Notes under the pieces: generated by a model
The model's input: the letters and a program-made list of their open reading frames with translations, nothing else
Told to the model about the DNA's origin: nothing
Databases searched by the model: none
Position numbers and translations under genes: made by a program
Source of the DNA: Oasisia sp. SBJ-2009
Lineage: Eukaryota > Annelida > Polychaeta > Sabellida > Siboglinidae
Length of the DNA: 64,000 nt
NCBI GenBank assembly: GCA_964017155.1
Contig: OZ024862.1
Span: 43,146,807-43,210,806 of the forward strand
Reading direction: 5' to 3'
Shown here: piece after piece, positions 21,391 to 31,801 of the stretch
How positions within the stretch are numbered: position 1 is the first letter of the stretch
Layout of the letters: each line of letters starts with the position of its first letter

Positions 21391-24300
21391 GTGAGACAGA
21401 TTGCTATCACTGCTTAGATGCACTTGGTGCGGGAAAGTCACCCACATGTGACATTTAAACGTATATCTCAATCCACATAAATTTTGTGACATAATTTAAA
21501 TTATGAAGAAGTATGGGATCATGTCAGTTTTGGGGAGCACAGCTTATCTAGACCAGTCTACTGTTATAAAATAGGTGTTTGTGTTAGGCTAAGGCTTAGG
21601 GTTAGTGTCGAGTTATAGACGTTATGTACCAAGTCACTTATGTCCCAAGTCGCTTATGTCCCAAATATTGTGGACGATATGTCCCAAAAACAAGATGCTA
21701 AGTAACAATTAAAATATGAAATGGACTTGAAATGTTCTACAAAGAGTGACATCATTAGTGTTTATATATCAACAGATTTATGTTAAGACTAATGTGCAAA
21801 ATAACATAAAAACGTAATAATAAATTTAGGACATATCGTCTAGGACATATGTGACTTGGGACATAACGTCCATATCCCTTAGTGTCAGGATTACGGTTAG
21901 GTTAGGGTGTGTATATTGCATAATGCAGCAAGCCGTAGGAGCCCAGCCTGCAGGGTAATCAATCAACAATAGGTCGATTAGGAACCCTAACTAATAGACC
22001 CCTATTTTATAATAGTAGACTGGTCTAGATAAGCACACGCCCCAAAGCTGACATGATCCGAAGTATGCACGAGTTATGTGCATTGTTCAGTGTGATGTCT
22101 AATGAGTCATTACATGTATTTTTGTTCTGAAAATACAAAGCTGAAGGTACACTGTCTATCATGTTTATGGCTATGCCTATGAATGATACTATGACATGTT
22201 CTTTTTAAATATACTCTTACCCACCAGCTGGATATACAAACAGTAGAGCACCGAACTGTCAATCAAGTGGACTGTGGTTCAAATCCCACCTGCCACTGTT
22301 TCGAAACTTAGGCAATTTCATTCACCCCACATTTGCCTGTGTCTTTCAGAAGAGACACTAAAAGCCAGCGGTCCCTTATGTCTAGATAGTGTTTATGTCA
22401 GGGGAAGTAAAATATCCTACACGGGGGTAAATGTGTAACCTGTACATAGTGGCCCCACACATTCTAGAGAAGGACTACTCTAAAAAAGACAATAATGGTC
22501 AGCAAGTTGACTGAGGCTATTTAATAGAAGAAGTTGGAATGTAAACATTATCGTTAGTTATAAGTTTAACTGCCATCATCATTGACACAAAGTGTGTTGA
22601 TGGTAGTGGTGTCACATTGATTTTGCAGCTATAATGCCTGTTTCCAGATATGCGAGTTTTGCAGTATCCTCTGTTGAATATATATTTGTATAGATATACA
22701 TGTATATTAATGATAATATCTATCTAAAATGGACTTAAAAGTCCCCATGTATCATGTAACTTCATGTTGGATGTGTGTTATCTGTCTTCAGAGCAAGCGG
22801 CAGAGAATACTCGGTTTTGTCATGTGTATACTCATGGGAACATTCTGTTTTTCATTGGTACGTACACATTCATGAGATGTTTGCAATCTCTCATTTCAAC
22901 GGGAAGATAAACATTAATAATTGACATCATTGACATCATTGACATCAGTGAACTGAACCTTGGTCACCTCAATAATACAGCCCCCTCACAATTAAGAACA
23001 CCTAGTTATCCTTCTAACATTACATTTTGGGGAAGTAGCCAGGTGATATGGTCACCACAATATTCAGGTCACTTCTGCCCTATCCCAAAGATGACCTTGG
23101 AAGTGAGGTACCAATGGGGCCCTGTGATGCAGGAACAAACGCTGGAATGGGAGGAAAGAGAACTGACTAAAACACCTGATATTTATACTTTGTGTATCGT
23201 TAATGATGGTTTAAAAGTGGTAGAATGTAACTCATCTGTTAGTATGACAATAAAATATTAATAATAGGGACATTTATGAGCAATGGAACTTCAGTGGCAC
23301 TAAGCTTTGTTATGGCCGTTCCATATATTGGACATATCCTCGTTCCATCACTCATAAATATACTTATTATATATAATATTATGTCTTCATACTAACAAAT
23401 GAGTTACATTATTAAATGATATACGCATTATACATTTCACTTGAAGCACAACATTTTAATGTTTTAGTTCTTTCCATTGCATTTCGCCCATTCCAGCACT
23501 TGTTCTGGCAGTTTCAGACCCTCTTTTAATGTACATGTACATAGTTTAATTTTTGTGTGCAAAGAACATGTATGTATATGTTTTTATTGTATTGTATATA
23601 CATGCATACAACATTGACTGAACATTGTCAGATGTTTGTCTCCACAGCTTAGTGATTTATAGGACTAGGTGTTGTAAACGTCGGTGTTTGGTTGTCAGAA
23701 ATGATCTCTGTTTTCAGGCGAGCTTGTATCTGCCATTCCTCGTGTTCAAGGCGCGCAAGTTTGTCATGTTGTACAGCATGGGCAGTCTCTTCATCCTCTT
23801 CAGGTTAGTGTCGTGTCCTGTTGTACAGCATGGGCAGTCTCTTCATTCTCTTCAGGTTAGTGTCATGTCCTGTTGTACAGCATGGGAAGTCTCTTCAGGT
23901 TAGTGTCTTGTCCTGTTGTACAGCATGGGAAGTCTCTTCATCCTCTTTAGGTTTTTAGTCCTATGGGCATCACTTTGAGTCTACTGGCAAGTAAGTGACA
24001 AGTGTAGAAAATTAATATTCTGGACAGCTGTAGTAGAATTAAAATTCATTACCTTTATTGTCTGCTGCATTCACACAATTCGGCTGTGGTTCAGGTCATC
24101 TCATATGAATAACCAGATGAAATGCCAATTAGGTGATTTTAGTGAAGAATCTGGGCAGTGACTATGATTCACTAAAATATATTTCATCCATAAGTACCGA
24201 CTCGTATATAGTCCAAACGATGGGGTCATGCCTGGTCCACATGGCCCATTTTTATTTATTAATTTTGTTTCATGTTCAGTTTACCTTTTTTCTACGACGC

Positions 24301-26250
24301 TTTGATTGTTATCAGTAATCTTCAGCTACCCGTAGACGGCAGAGGTGTTACTCATAAGTCTACTGTGCAGGACAATTAGTTGTCACTGAGCATGATTAGT
24401 CATGACTATTATCAAGCAGTAGTACAGTATTATCGAGATTATAATATCTAGTATAATGAAGTCAACTTTGAACTTTGTGTTTCAGTTTCTCATTGCTGTG
24501 GGGTCCATCAAACCATATAAAGCATCTGTTGTCTGGTCAGAGAATTATGTTCACAGGTGCCTACTTTGGCACAATGTTTGCCACACTCTACTTTGCACTA
24601 TGGGTACGTATTATTCAAGCTTCTGTGGATTTTGCTTGCTCTAGACTTTGTTTGAAACAAGTTGTTTAAGACACGAATAGATGGATGGACGGGCGGGCGG
24701 GCGGGTAGACGAATGAAAGTTTATTTGGTTAATTGGTACGTTAAACTATTGCCAGTGTTTTCATTTGAGAAACACTAAGTATGTCCTGGTTCGTGGCTCA
24801 TACCTATGATTACTGTTCTCGTTTGTTGTGCCACTAGATCCAGGTAAATGAACAAAAACTACACAGTTCTTATTACCCAGTATGTTTTTCCAGGTACAAA
24901 GTACGGTACTCACAGTGATCTTTGCAGTGTGTCAGATCCTTGCATTAATTTGGTGAGTGATCACATATGGATTTACTGGTAGTCTATAATAAGTCTCCGT
25001 TTGTTTGTACTTTGTAATACGAATACGAATACATTTATTTCAGGTAAAAACCCATATACAATTGGTACATACATTAGCACATCTACGTAGATATAACACT
25101 TCAAATATGTTAAAAAAATGAATAGATAAAAATATATAAAGTTATAAGTTAGATAAGTGTAAAATTGTATAAAAAACAAATAAAATAATTAGCAATATAC
25201 AGGATGTGATTGTATAATAAATATGCAATTAATTCAGGTAAATAAACGCTGTTTGAAAAGTAAGTTATATAAACAACTTACTGACTTTAAATATATATAA
25301 TAATAATAATAAATAAATAATAATAAAGTTATATGCGAGACATGATGTCTATCTTACAGATTAACCGTGTATAACGAATTGGCCCAGCTAATCCACATTG
25401 GGCCATTTAATATTTCATAACAATTGTACATAACCCTAATCAAGTCATTATTTATGTTAAAAATGCGTTTTTTAAAACCATAAATGTTCTTACGCAGTAG
25501 GGCGTCAAATGTTGCTATAGCATTACTAGCAAACATGCCACTCGCGCTGTCCCGTCGGCTATATCCCAGAATCCGCCTATGCATATTGTTGTAGGCAACT
25601 TTAGCTTTCAAATAAGAGCCCTTATTAAAGTTAACCCATAATTGGCAGCAATAAGTTGTACAACAATACGCATGAAACAGATATACCGGTAGTTTAACAC
25701 CGACGGAACAGTGGTGAAATTTTCTGAAAATGCTATTGGACCTAGCATAAAAATTACGTAGATGTCTCAAAATATCACCGTCATCTTTCAGGTCATTGCA
25801 TATTATCACACCTAAATATTTTGCTTCTTTGACATATGCAAGCTTGTTTACATTCATATATATATCTGGACATTTCAGGTTAAAACCACCTGGTTTGAAG
25901 ACCATACATAACGACTTGATAGGGTTATGTATGCCATTTCTCCTTTTCGTCTCCTGTTGGTCTCTCCATCACAGTTCTCTACAAAAGTTTCTCCCCCCTC
26001 CTACATTTAATCCAGCATGTGTGAATTACTTATGTATAGGCCCAGGAGAACTTTCTGGTGATCGTCTTTAAGTCACATAGGTCTGTTCTGTGCACCAGCC
26101 AAATGGTTTATTACTGCAAGATCTGAATGTGTGTTGTGTTGCCGTAGGTATCTGGTGAGCTACATCCCTGGAGGACAGACAGGCCTGCGGTTCTTCACCA
26201 GGATCTTCTACGCCACAGCCTCCAAGACCGCATCTTCCCTGCCGGTATAG
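21181..26250 (+). CDS. SFT2D3: SFT2 domain-containing protein 3-like, six exons, 213 aa
   Basis: Joining 21181-21390, 22792-22857, 23718-23803, 24486-24603, 24894-24952 and 26148-26250 gives 642 nt, 213 codons plus TAG, with GT-AG at every junction and the frame kept. The product has a ~70-residue hydrophilic N-terminus, then SFT2-family membrane segments: GFVMCILMGTFCFSLASLYL, FVMLYSMGSLFILFS, MFTGAYFGTMFATLYFALW and VLTVIFAVCQILALIWYLVS, ending in ...ASKTASSLPV. The KARKF and SGQRIMFTG blocks fit SFT2/Got1-type four-pass proteins; the length is close to vertebrate SFT2D3. The family acts in endosome-to-Golgi vesicle fusion. The D3 paralogue is inferred from length and N-terminus. Confidence 0.88.
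21516..22059. mobile_element. MITE with 8 bp target duplication (outer of a nested pair)
   Basis: Inverted termini of about 60 bp start GGATCATGTCAG at both ends and continue through TTGGGG, CTTATCTAGACCAGTCTACT and TATAAAATAGG. GAAGTATG flanks the element perfectly on both sides (21508-21515, 22060-22067), an 8 bp target-site duplication. GG-type ends with 8 bp duplications fit Merlin-like or some hAT-derived MITEs; class is uncertain. There is no coding sequence. Confidence 0.85.
21618..21870. mobile_element. Short inverted-repeat element inside the outer MITE
   Basis: The left end reads GACGTTATGTACCAAGTCAC and the complement of the right end GACGTTATGTCCCAAGTCAC. The inverted similarity continues with TATGTCC and GACGATATGTCC blocks. 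At about 250 bp it fits a non-autonomous element that inserted into the older outer MITE. The exact target duplication could not be resolved. Confidence 0.75.
22225..22500 (+). mobile_element. tRNA-derived SINE-like element
   Basis: A tRNA-like head contains an A-box-like CAGTAGAGCACCGA and a polymerase III B box GGTTCAAATCC (22276-22286) at tRNA-like spacing, followed by a ~200 bp body with no coding frame. It differs from the other SINE family at 39.9, 46.2 and 58.9 kb. A true tRNA gene is unlikely because the acceptor stem does not close. Confidence 0.6.
22792..22857 (+). CDS. SFT2D3: SFT2-like gene, exon 2 (residues 71-92)
   Basis: A 22-codon exon after TGTCTTCAG, ending at a GTACGT donor, phase 0 on both sides. 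It encodes SKRQRILGFVMCILMGTFCF plus SL: the basic S-K/R-x-Q-R turn that opens the SFT2 membrane domain and the first transmembrane helix. Confidence 0.85.
23718..23803 (+). CDS. SFT2D3: SFT2-like gene, exon 3 (residues 93-121)
   Basis: Starts after CTGTTTTCAG and encodes ASLYLPFLVFKARKFVMLYS plus MGSLFILF, ending in AG of a split Ser codon before GTTAGT (donor at 23804). The K-A-R-K-F turn between helices is typical of the family. The last 35 nt and the donor are tandemly repeated downstream. Confidence 0.85.
23769..23968 (+). repeat. ~52 bp minisatellite duplicating the exon 3 splice donor
   Basis: Units start at 23769, 23821, 23873 and 23916, each with TTGTACAGCATGGG and then an exon-like end and a donor: GTTAGT at 23804, 23856 and 23899, and GTTTTT at 23951. 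Units 1 and 2 are exactly 52 bp; unit 3 is 43 bp after an internal deletion; unit 4 has a decayed donor. Each unit carries the last 35 nt of exon 3 plus 17 nt of intron. Donors 2 and 3 shift the frame, and reading through meets TAG at about 23900. Confidence 0.93.
24486..24603 (+). CDS. SFT2D3: SFT2-like gene, exon 4 (residues 121-160)
   Basis: Starts after TTTGTGTTTCAG, completes a split Ser codon, and encodes FSLLWGPSNHIKHLLSGQRI followed by MFTGAYFGTMFATLYFALW. It ends in phase 0 at GTACGT. S-x-x-R-x-x-F-T before the third helix is a conserved SFT2 landmark. Confidence 0.86.
24604..24893 (+). other. SFT2-like gene, intron 4
   Basis: A 290 bp intron, GTACGT to TTTTTCCAG. It contains a short (GGGC)n run at about 24690-24705 and otherwise nothing notable. 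Confidence 0.75.
24894..24952 (+). CDS. SFT2D3: SFT2-like gene, exon 5 (residues 161-180)
   Basis: A 59 nt exon after TTTTTCCAG, encoding VQSTVLTVIFAVCQILALI and the first two bases of Trp, ending at GTGAGT. This is most of the fourth transmembrane helix. Confidence 0.85.
25005..25915 (-). mobile_element. LINE fragment in intron 5 (CR1/L2-like RT C-terminus)
   Basis: The minus-strand frame 25354-25905 encodes VKEAKYLGVIICNDLKDDGD, LRNFYARSNSIFRKF, LFHAYCCTTYCCQLW and MHRRILGYSRRDSASGMF, matching the post-catalytic region of LINE reverse transcriptases. Its 3' untranslated part runs to about 25005, ending in a TATTCG-type microsatellite (sense strand). It is 5'-truncated and intact over 183 codons. 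It lies antisense to its host gene within the 1.2 kb intron 24953-26147. Confidence 0.85.
26148..26250 (+). CDS. SFT2D3: SFT2-like gene, exon 6 (residues 180-213, stop)
   Basis: Starts after GTTGCCGTAG, completes Trp, and encodes YLVSYIPGGQTGLRFFTRIF then YATASKTASSLPV and TAG at 26248. Y-x-x-S-Y-I-P-G-G is the conserved end of the last helix. Confidence 0.87.
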
Positions 26251-27545
26251 TCATCCAACATGAGATGACAGCCGTGTCATCAGAAGTCTAGGAACGTAAT
26301 CTTTCTTTGCACAATCTCATGTGACATGTTATGGTAGATCAATTGATTCTATAAGGATCATCTCTAAATTATGTGTGCTACTACATTCATAGAAAACAAC
26401 CTCCCCTTGTACACATCTTTATGTACACGGACACATATGGTGTACATATAGATATCATTCCTATGTAATGTGTACACGTTTCCCTGACAGGTTCTTTACA
26501 TTTCATTACAAATTCACATTAAATTCTGAGACTTGTTGAAATCTTTAAGATTAAGAAAGTTCATGGACATTATTTGTTCAGATAAGCAAGTATAGTAACA
26601 TTACATTCCATGTTCCTTGATTCTGATTTCCTAAAGTATGTTTTATGAATTCACAAAAATATTATGTGGTTATTTGTGAACTGTTGTCGTTCAATGGTTG
26701 TGAAGTAATGGAACAGGTGTTCAATTAGTTTATAATCAAATATTGCCTGAATTTATGTCATCGTTCTAAAGTTGAATTCTGAGACCACACGTCTGTGAAG
26801 AACAAATTATCAGTGAATTAATGTGCTCCATACATCACAGCTGTAGTATCACTGTCCTTAACTTCATAATTATAAACTTGTTCACATAATATGCAGTTTT
26901 ATCTGAAAACAGCACAAGATTCAAATCTATCTGTGTGCCATAGCTTATTATTCTGCTAGTCAGACCTGAAGACCGGTAATTTTGCAAAAGCATAATTGAT
27001 CAAATAACATTTCAAATCCGAAAGTGACATTTGGTAACAAGTATGATCAAAAAAATTAATAAATGTTGTTCATGTATGGTATTTTCTAAAAAAAGAAACA
27101 GTTACCAATGTGTGGCTGTGTAACTGAGAATGCAACTGTATCAAAAGTTATTGTAACGTTGGAAGAGACTACAGTCATTTCTTGTTTATCTGGTCTTAAC
27201 AATCAGATTTTTTTGCAATCCATGTGTTTTATGTAGGAACCATCTGGATACCATGTATAACGTGTCTCGCTAACCCACAGGTTTCATTTATCCAACCAAA
27301 AACATTGGGAACCAAAGTGAGTGGATAAACATGACGTGGCTGTGTATGTGTGATATGGTGTGAACGGGAACAAAAAGGGTCCTAATTGTATGGTATATAT
27401 GATAACATTGAATAATGACTCGCAGTGTAAATAATAGGTACAATTTGGTCCAGTGGTGTAAATAAGAAATATATTCATTTATGGATGCATTTATGGATCA
27501 CAGTGTGGAGGTATATTTTGTGAATAAATAGTGTTGACTGTGAAT
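26251..27545 (+). other. Presumed 3'UTR of the SFT2-like gene
   Basis: AT-rich sequence without frames of interest. The first convincing AATAAA in sense orientation near the gene end is at about 27522 (GTGAATAAATAG), predicting a 3'UTR of about 1.3 kb. Shorter variants cannot be excluded. Confidence 0.4.
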
Positions 27546-27800
27546 TTGTTTTCCTTCGTTTGTCACGTCTACTGGTTAAGTCTGAGACTTGAACAAGTGA
27601 TTAACAGTGTAGCTGTCTCCGTGTGTATGATCCAATGATGGAGAGACCAAGAGTTTCACCAAGTGAATGAGTAAGGATGAATCTTGGCAGATGATATCAA
27701 TAATATACAGAGCTTAAACATCAGCAACAATAATATCTACACCAGCAATATGTTCAAGAACAGACAACAACACTACCTTCAACAACATTGTTCCAGGATG
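27546..27800. other. Short gap between convergent genes
   Basis: About 250 bp separate the plus-strand AATAAA and the complement of a minus-strand AATAAA (TTTATT at about 27809-27820). No feature is seen. The two transcription units are predicted to end tail to tail here. Confidence 0.35.
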
Positions 27801-29164
27801 TAGTTTTATTTTATTTCAGTTCTGCCTCTCGATTAAATACTTTAACCAAAGCAGCAATTTCAAGATAACGACACTGCATAATCATGCAGAACATTTCATT
27901 TGCATAAAATTGCAAAGAACGTGACATAATGCAAACTGAAAGAACATTTTGTCAGAATAAAACAAATCCAATTAATCCCATCCAGTTGTTTTTGCATGCT
28001 TTAAACACAAATCTTGCAACTTGGCAGATCAAACATATTCTGATATAGAAAGTGGACTGACACACCATGGATGATGTTGCTAGCATGCTTAAGTGGGAAA
28101 ATATATACTGAATTAATGCAGAACCGTAATACATAGTTTACGTCACATGTAATAATGCCCAGTAATATTATTTAGTTCAAGAAAACCATGCATATCGTTG
28201 CAGTTATCGTCAAACAAATTTCTTTCGATGCTGCCTAATGTCTCATACATTCATCATACATCTAAGTTCTTCGTATATGTACAACAATTTTGCTCTATTT
28301 GATAAGACTTTGATATCACATTTTGCACATGCACTGACACTTCATTCAGAACAAATACATTCTGGATGATAGTCTACTTCAGCATAAAATAAATAGTTTC
28401 ATCCCGCTGATATATAAATCAACCAATGTAACATGACACTATCCTGCAACCATTTTTGTATAACAAGAAATACAACATACTGGTGCAAAGAAAACCAAAA
28501 TATCAAGCCAACAATAATGATATTTTTTTTAAATAATAATTTGATGCCACATATTTAGTGGTTGAATCGTTATTATATGCAGATGCCTGCACATTTTTCA
28601 TTACACCATTCCAATACATACAGTATATGAACAGGTATTTTGTAAATAAGTCAACTATTGAAAATTGTCTTTGCATTATTTTTATGCAGCGATCCATGCT
28701 TTCTTGCATATTGATGCCAATATTATTAAAAAGATCTATATCAGTTGTAGATTCCACATTCATCCATATTAAGGTTGTTACAGCTTTAAATCTTGCAACT
28801 GAATGTATGTTTTGTTTGATGGCAATATAGTAACACACTAATTAATGTGATTGTAGTGGTCTAAAATAAAACTCGTTAATATAAACCAAAAATAACTGTT
28901 TATGTTTGCAAAAGAGTTGCTCTTTCCACCAGCAAAAAAATGCTCAACCAAATAACTCAACCAGCGATCGACTTTCATTAATCACTAAACAAGATGGCCG
29001 ACAGGTAAAATAGTAACAGTTGCCCAAGTTCACAACAAAACTAATTCTCCCACAACAACTTGTCTTAATTATCTCTCGAATTTCTGATAAAGTTCTCTGA
29101 AATGCACACATTGTCAGAATTGAAAGTACTGAAGATATTGCTATATCCTCATTCATAGTTGTAT
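27801..29164 (-). other. Presumed 3'UTR of the Gln-rich gene
   Basis: AT-rich minus-strand sequence following the stop at 29165. Frames up to 148 codons (28944-29390) overlap the C-terminus of the main frame in another phase and look like shadows. The nearest plausible minus-strand AATAAA is at about 27810-27820. Confidence 0.35.
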
Positions 29165-30170
29165 CTAAGTAGGCGACTGTTTCTGTGAGAGGCGGGTTCT
29201 CTTGGCCATCTGCATGACAGTTTCTGTTGGGACGACTCTCTTCCTTGCCTCCGCTGTGTCTTGCTTGTTCACGACTGCTGAGGATCTCGTGATTCGGGTT
29301 GGTCGGCTCTGGCACGTTGAAGACACTGTTTTCATATCTGGCATCTTGTCCATTTCCGAGACGGGTACAATGCAGATAGCATTGTTCCATCGTTGCTGCT
29401 GCTGAAGTTGCTGTTGCTGCTGCAACTGTTGCTGATCTTGCAAGTGTTGTTGTTGTAGCTGCTGTTGTTTTGGTGGTGGCTGCTGTGTTGTGCTTGACGG
29501 ATCCGAATCGATCGTCTTTATGTCGTCGTCACATGTGGCTGTGGCAGCTGACCGACACGGGGGTCCACGGGGGTTTTTCATCGCCATGCTGGTGGACACC
29601 GTGGCTATGTCACAGCTCTGGTAATTGTCCCTTGTTGGCGGTGGTCGCTGAACCATGTTTCCTTTCTCCATACCCATCCTCGTGGTGCTGACGGCGTCCT
29701 GCTGAAGGTGATCGCTCACGCTTCTCTCCACTGCCTTCTGTCTGCACCGTCCCATTCCTGGGTGTTGTTGTTGCTGCTGTTGTCCTTCGGGCATTTTTGT
29801 GTACATTCCGTCCTGATGCTTGACTCGTCCAGGCAAAACTTCGGTAGAGTTCACCTCGACGACGCACGTTGCCGACTGGGTGTTGTAGGCCGATATCTGC
29901 GCCGGATTGCCAGGATTCATGTTGTCACTCCTGGGACCGTTGTGTCTCATGGGACCGTTTCCGGGATGTGGCATTGCATTTCGTGCACTGTCAGCAACGT
30001 TGTGTTGTGGTGCTGACTGCGGCGGTTCTCCGTTGTGCTGCTTCACGTACGCCAGAAGGATCTGTTTCTCAACGTCGTCGTTACATTGAATTCCCACGCT
30101 CACACGCACATTTGACGGCGCTGTGGTTCCGTGTGGGCCACTGTGTGGACCCTGCAACAACTGTGGTGGA

Positions 30171-30223
<53 letters not shown>

Positions 30224-31801
30224 GCAGTTCACAAGCTGTCTGTTGATTATACCGCCGGACATATTTCCTGTTGATGTCACTGCAATGTTCAGATGGCTGT
30301 TTGCTAGATCGACGGAAGACATGCCAATGTCCTGATTGCACTTGTTCATGGTTCCGGGGACCATTGACGTAGAATCGGGTGGCATGATCTGCCAGTTCAT
30401 GATGTGTGTGGGTAGTGGTTGACGGGGCGCCTCACCACACTGACTGCTCGGCGCAAATGTGGTCTGAGACGCAGTGTTACCATGTGGGTCAGTGATCTCG
30501 ATGTCGACATTGTATAGCTTTAGCCAACTGCGGAACTTCCCGGTCGGAAACGGGATAGGCTTACTCATCACCTCCATGTAGTACTGCTCCTTCTCGAAGT
30601 CAAAGCGCACGGGAAGCAGCTGGCACTCGGAAATGTGGGTCTTCTTGTCGTTCTCCAAGATCAGGAAGTCGATGTACATTGCGATCGCCTCCTGCAGCGT
30701 TTCTGGCTTCTTCGATAGATCGATCTCGATCACGAGGTCATCTGTGTTCTCGCCTGCGTCGCATGAGAAGTCCATCTTCTCGTCCTGTCCGTTGTCTTCA
30801 AAGTCACACTCGCTGCTGTTGTTGTTCGGGTCGTAGTTGTTCACCGAGAGGTTGCTTCGCGAGTAGTTTGCCAGGGTGGTGGCGCACAGGTTTCTTGCGT
30901 TCTGGAACTGAGTGCTGTTCAGATGGTCAGCCGTCTTGGCCACGGCGTGTTGGTTGATCGGGTGCTGCCAGGTGACTGATGGGAGGGTCTGGGGCATGCT
31001 GGGAATGGAGAACGCGGCTGGGTGCATGCGGGTCAACGCATCGTTGGCTGAGTTCTGCAGCGAGTGCAGAGTCTGCTCTCCAAGTCTCGATGCTTGCGGG
31101 AATGGCATCGCCGTGGACATGCTCGAGTTGGTGTCAATCGTCTGCCTCATTGCATCCTGGAGGATGTCAAATTGCTGCTGCGGAGGCTGCAGTGGCATCA
31201 TCGACTGCTGCGGTGGTCTCACGTTTGGTGGCATGCCACCGGGTGGGTAGATTCCATGGCTGTTCTGCGGCGGTCCACCGGCATTGTGGAACATTGACGA
31301 TGAGTTGCTCGGCCCCCACATGGGATTGATCGCCCCCGGAACACTGTTTGGGGGCAGATGATGCAGGGGCACAGACCCCCTGTTGTCAGGCGTCGATGAC
31401 TTCATGTACCGACACAACAGCATCGTCTTATCGGGGGCGTTTCCGAAAGGAGGCCTTGATATGCCAGGCGGGATACGATTGGACGGAGGGATGTGCTCCG
31501 CGGTGCTGCGTGAGGGCCAGGAGTTGCTCTGCTGGACGGACGAGTATGGCAAACAGTCTTCGCTACTTTCCCCCGTCTTGTGACAGCCGTGTCCTTGATC
31601 AGGTGCTGGGACGGACTCGTAGTGGCCACTAGTGGCGCTGTGGTTGCGACGACGACAGCGTGAAAGGCTGCTTTCCATTGGGTGGTCTTGTAGACCCACG
31701 AATCCCCGGTGCGCCTGCGTCGTGATGTTCTGATGCTCCCCCATCTCTTCGGTTGGTGCAAAACTGTCTGAAAGACGGTTGTCATAGCATAAGTTCATCA
31801 T
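29165..31801 (-). CDS. Gln/Pro/Asn-rich, probably nuclear protein (large, possibly last, exon)
   Basis: An open frame of up to 878 codons with coding-like composition, against AT-rich flanks. Order: Ser/His-rich start, Pro/Asn-rich region (about 95-215, PPGGMPPNVRPPQQ), acidic stretch (about 335-352), a compact charged/hydrophobic block (about 353-440, from DLVIEIDLSKKPETLQEAIA to KLYNVDIEI) that looks folded, poly-Gln (about 527-543), further Gln runs (about 675 and 777-803), and basic NLS-like KRTR and RKR motifs near the end. This pattern fits transcriptional co-regulators. I do not recognise the family. A splice acceptor at 31768-31769 suggests the exon starts at 31767 and the first ~12 codons are intronic. 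Confidence 0.75.
29393..29478 (-). repeat. Interrupted CAG/CAA repeat (C-terminal Gln runs)
   Basis: On the coding strand, mixed CAG/CAA codons interrupted by Leu, His and Asp encode several Gln runs (about residues 777-803). The interruptions and CAA mixing make it more stable than the pure tract at 30173. Confidence 0.85.
30173..30222 (-). repeat. CAG repeat encoding about 17 Gln
   Basis: The plus strand shows (CTG)n with CTGTTGTTG at one edge; the minus strand gives a nearly pure CAG tract encoding 17 consecutive Gln followed by Pro-Pro-Pro. Its purity makes it the likeliest length-polymorphic coding repeat in the gene. Confidence 0.93.

Larger units (their letters stand above)
21391..22791 (+). 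other. SFT2-like gene, intron 1
   Basis: A 1.4 kb intron from GTGAGA to TTCAG. It holds a nested pair of MITEs (21516-22059) and a tRNA-derived SINE (22225-22500). The remainder is AT-rich without other features. Confidence 0.8.

Noticed and set aside
28944..29390. 148-codon minus-strand frame overlapping the end of the Gln-rich protein
   Set aside because: It is an out-of-phase shadow of the C-terminal coding region and then reads into AT-rich 3' sequence.
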